From assembly GCA_039025395.1 (NCBI GenBank), contig JBCCOK010000012.1, forward strand, positions 1 to 64,000: a stretch of 64,000 bases of DNA. The letters run 5' to 3'. Under the pieces are notes generated by a model. That model ran no database searches. It worked only from the letters and a program-made list of their open reading frames with translations, and was not told the origin of the DNA. Positions within the stretch are counted from its first letter, which is position 1. Each line of letters begins with the position of its first letter. This document shows, one piece after another, positions 62,048 to 64,000 of the stretch. A program made the translations under genes and the position numbers. The stretch comes from Hoeflea_A sp039025395. GTDB lineage: Bacteria > Pseudomonadota > Alphaproteobacteria > Rhizobiales > Rhizobiaceae.

Positions 62048-63700
62048 CTATTTGATGCGCGGAAGCTGCTCCCACTGGTGGTAAGGAGGCGGTGAGCTCA
62101 GTTGCCATTCCAATGTGGTCGCGCCCTCGCCCCAGGGGTTGTCCCCCGCAACCCGTTTGCGGGCAAATGCCTCCCAGATCGAGAACAGGAAGATAAGCAC
62201 GCCGATCGCTGAGATGTATGAACCCCATGACGATACCTCGTTCCAGCCCGCATAGGCGTCAGGATAGTCGATATAGCGGCGCGGCATACCTGCGAGACCG
62301 AGGAAATGCTGCGGAAAGAACACAAGGTTTACCCCGATGAACGTCACCCAGAAATGCGTCTTGGCCAGGAAGGAGTTGTACATGTAGCCGAACATCTTCG
62401 GGAACCAGTAGTACCACGCCGCAAATATCGCGAACACGGCACCAAGGGATAGCACATAGTGGAAGTGGGCAACCACGTAGTAGGTATCGTGCATTGCGCG
62501 GTCAAGGCCGGCATTTGCGAGCTGTACGCCGGTCACACCGCCAACGGTGAAGAGGAAGATGAAGCCCAGCGCCCACAACATCGGTGTGCGTATCGTCATC
62601 GAACCGCCCCACATTGTGGCAATCCAGGAGAAAATCTTGATGCCCGTGGGCACTGCTATGACCATGGTCGCGAAAACAAAATAGCGCTGTGCGTCCAGCG
62701 ACAGGCCTACCGTGTACATGTGGTGGGCCCAGACGATGAAACCGACAGCGCCGATTGCCACCATGGCGTAGGCCATTCCGAGATAGCCGAAAACCGGCTT
62801 ACGCGAGAAGGTCGCGACGATATGGCTGATGATCCCGAAGCCCGGAAGGATGAGAATGTACACTTCAGGATGGCCGAAGAACCAGAACAAATGCTGGAAC
62901 AGGACCGGGTCGCCCCCTCCCTCGGGTGAGAAGAAGGATGTGCCGAAATTCCGATCGGTCAAAAGCATGGTGATGCCACCGGCAAGCACCGGCAGGGAAA
63001 GGAGCAACAGAAATGCGGTGATTAGCACGGACCAGGCAAAGAGCGGCATCTTGTGCAGCGTCATGCCCGGCGCACGCATGTTGAAGATGGTTGTGATGAA
63101 GTTGATCGCGCCGAGGATCGAGGATGCTCCGGCGACGTGCAGCGAGAGGATTGCGAAATCCATCGCCGGCCCCGGCTGTCCTGTGGTCGACAACGGCGGA
63201 TAAATTGTCCAACCGCCTCCGACACCGTAGGCGCCCGGCGGACCCTCGACAAACATCGAAAGCAGCAGAAGAATGAATGCGGGCGGCAACAGCCAGAATG
63301 AGATGTTGTTCATGCGCGGAAAAGCCATGTCGGGAGCGCCGATCATGATCGGCACCATCCAGTTGGCAAATCCGCCGATTAGCGCGGGCATGACCATAAA
63401 GAAGATCATGATAAGCCCGTGGGCGGTAGTGAACACATTGTACATGTGTTTGCCGCCGTCGATGGCCGAATCCCCGTCCATGCCATAGACCATGGCGGCC
63501 AAACCGTGAAAGATCTGGATGCCGGGCTCCTGCAGTTCCATCCGCATGAAGACCGAGAGCGCGCCGCCGATTACACCGGCTATGATGGCAAAGATCAGGT
63601 ATAGTGTGCCGATATCCTTGTGATTGGTTGAATACAACCAACGGTTCACAAACCCGGGCTTGTGTTCACTACTATCGTGCGCTGCTGACGCGTCTGCCAT
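62048..63700 (-). CDS. ctaD: Cytochrome c oxidase subunit I
   Basis: This 550-residue, twelve-helix catalytic subunit of aa3-type oxidase has the cross-linked His–Tyr in HPEVYILILPGFG, the K-channel region PTGIKIFSW and CuB/heme a3 histidines in VAHFHYVLSLG. It reduces oxygen to water and pumps protons. Two bases separate it from ctaC. Confidence 0.97.
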   Translation of the reverse strand: MADASAAHDSSEHKPGFVNRWLYSTNHKDIGTLYLIFAIIAGVIGGALSVFMRMELQEPGIQIFHGLAAMVYGMDGDSAIDGGKHMYNVFTTAHGLIMIFFMVMPALIGGFANWMVPIMIGAPDMAFPRMNNISFWLLPPAFILLLLSMFVEGPPGAYGVGGGWTIYPPLSTTGQPGPAMDFAILSLHVAGASSILGAINFITTIFNMRAPGMTLHKMPLFAWSVLITAFLLLLSLPVLAGGITMLLTDRNFGTSFFSPEGGGDPVLFQHLFWFFGHPEVYILILPGFGIISHIVATFSRKPVFGYLGMAYAMVAIGAVGFIVWAHHMYTVGLSLDAQRYFVFATMVIAVPTGIKIFSWIATMWGGSMTIRTPMLWALGFIFLFTVGGVTGVQLANAGLDRAMHDTYYVVAHFHYVLSLGAVFAIFAAWYYWFPKMFGYMYNSFLAKTHFWVTFIGVNLVFFPQHFLGLAGMPRRYIDYPDAYAGWNEVSSWGSYISAIGVLIFLFSIWEAFARKRVAGDNPWGEGATTLEWQLSSPPPYHQWEQLPRIK

Positions 63701-63702
63701 AT

Positions 63703-64000
63703 TTATTCCTCAATCTTTTCGGCCGCGTTCGCAGCGAGCTCGATGGCTTCTTTTTGTTCTTGAATTGATGCCATCAACTGTTGGTTGGCACCGATGACAT
63801 CGTCAGCGGCTGCGGCCAACCAGGCACCATATTGTTCGACGGATACAACCCGAACCGCAAGCGGCATATAGGCATGGTCCTTGCCGCACAATTCCGAACA
63901 TTGTCCATAGTAGAGGCCTTCACGATCGGCCTTGAACCAGGTCTCGTTCAACCTGCCGGGTATTGCATCCATTTTCAGGCCGAAAGCGGGCATGGCATAG
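63703..64000 (-). CDS. ctaC: Cytochrome c oxidase subunit II, C-terminal part
   Basis: Only the last 98 or so residues are inside the window; the gene continues past the right edge. The CuA ligands are visible in YYGQCSELCGKDHAYMP (two Cys, a His and a Met). The following tail is alanine- and glutamate-rich. It accepts electrons from cytochrome c for the aa3 oxidase. Confidence 0.95.
   Translation of the reverse strand, partial: YAMPAFGLKMDAIPGRLNETWFKADREGLYYGQCSELCGKDHAYMPLAVRVVSVEQYGAWLAAAADDVIGANQQLMASIQEQKEAIELAANAAEKIEE

Overview
The window comes from an alphaproteobacterium, most likely of the order Hyphomicrobiales (Rhizobiales). The evidence is the GANTC methyltransferase CcrM, the run ppdK–smc–dsbA-like–DUF721–mutY–HAD–ccrM, and the run thrB/rnhA/ispH followed by SURF1–DUF983–ctaE–ctaG–coxF–ctaB–ctaD–ctaC, all familiar from rhizobial genomes. 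Proteins are GC-rich, genes are tightly packed, and no insertion sequence, prophage, CRISPR array, rRNA or tRNA was recognised.

Layout. 0–3.3 kb: a sugar-nucleotide epimerase, a poorly coding gap with three phased palindromes, a zinc alcohol dehydrogenase, and an Hsp20 gene with an FNR/FixK-type box upstream. 3.8–9.8 kb: a homoprotocatechuate meta-cleavage cluster (hpaR divergent from hpaF-E-D-FAH-H-I). Its hpaE is frameshifted in a short GC repeat, and the hydroxylase genes hpaBC are absent. 9.9–20 kb: miscellaneous metabolism, including kdsA–kdsD (Kdo for lipopolysaccharide) and an EF-G-like GTPase lacking key switch residues.

20.2–24.3 kb is the outstanding region. A YciB/IspZ-type membrane protein gene is divergent from an operon of pufL, pufM (photosynthetic reaction-centre L and M subunits) and a single gene encoding a fusion of the assembly factors PuhB and PuhC. 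The operon promoter carries two perfect TGTC-N10-GACA palindromes 8 bp apart, which is the PpsR/CrtJ operator layout, over its -35 and -10 elements. No light-harvesting genes (pufBA), H subunit (puhA), cytochrome subunit (pufC), bacteriochlorophyll genes or carotenoid genes occur anywhere in the 64 kb. This looks like a detached, still-regulated reaction-centre operon embedded in ordinary chromosomal genes.

24.4–33 kb: a THI5/NMT1-type ABC importer, then a quinone/aromatic-stress cluster (ring-cleaving dioxygenase, hydrolase, isochorismatase-like hydrolase, membrane-fusion protein, MFS exporter) divergent from a LysR regulator. 33–45 kb: the ppdK-to-ccrM housekeeping block. 45–57 kb: thrC, an M16 protease, a GNAT enzyme, a PAS–GGDEF–EAL protein, YqgE, redox proteins, a histidine-rich periplasmic protein, rnhA and thrB. 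57–64 kb: ispH and the aa3 cytochrome c oxidase assembly/structural block, cut off inside ctaC at the right edge.

Taken together, the cell respires aerobically with an aa3-type oxidase and probably degrades aromatic acids. It also carries a reaction-centre operon under predicted PpsR-type control. If bacteriochlorophyll and puhA genes exist elsewhere in the genome, it is probably an aerobic anoxygenic phototroph with a split photosynthesis gene set.
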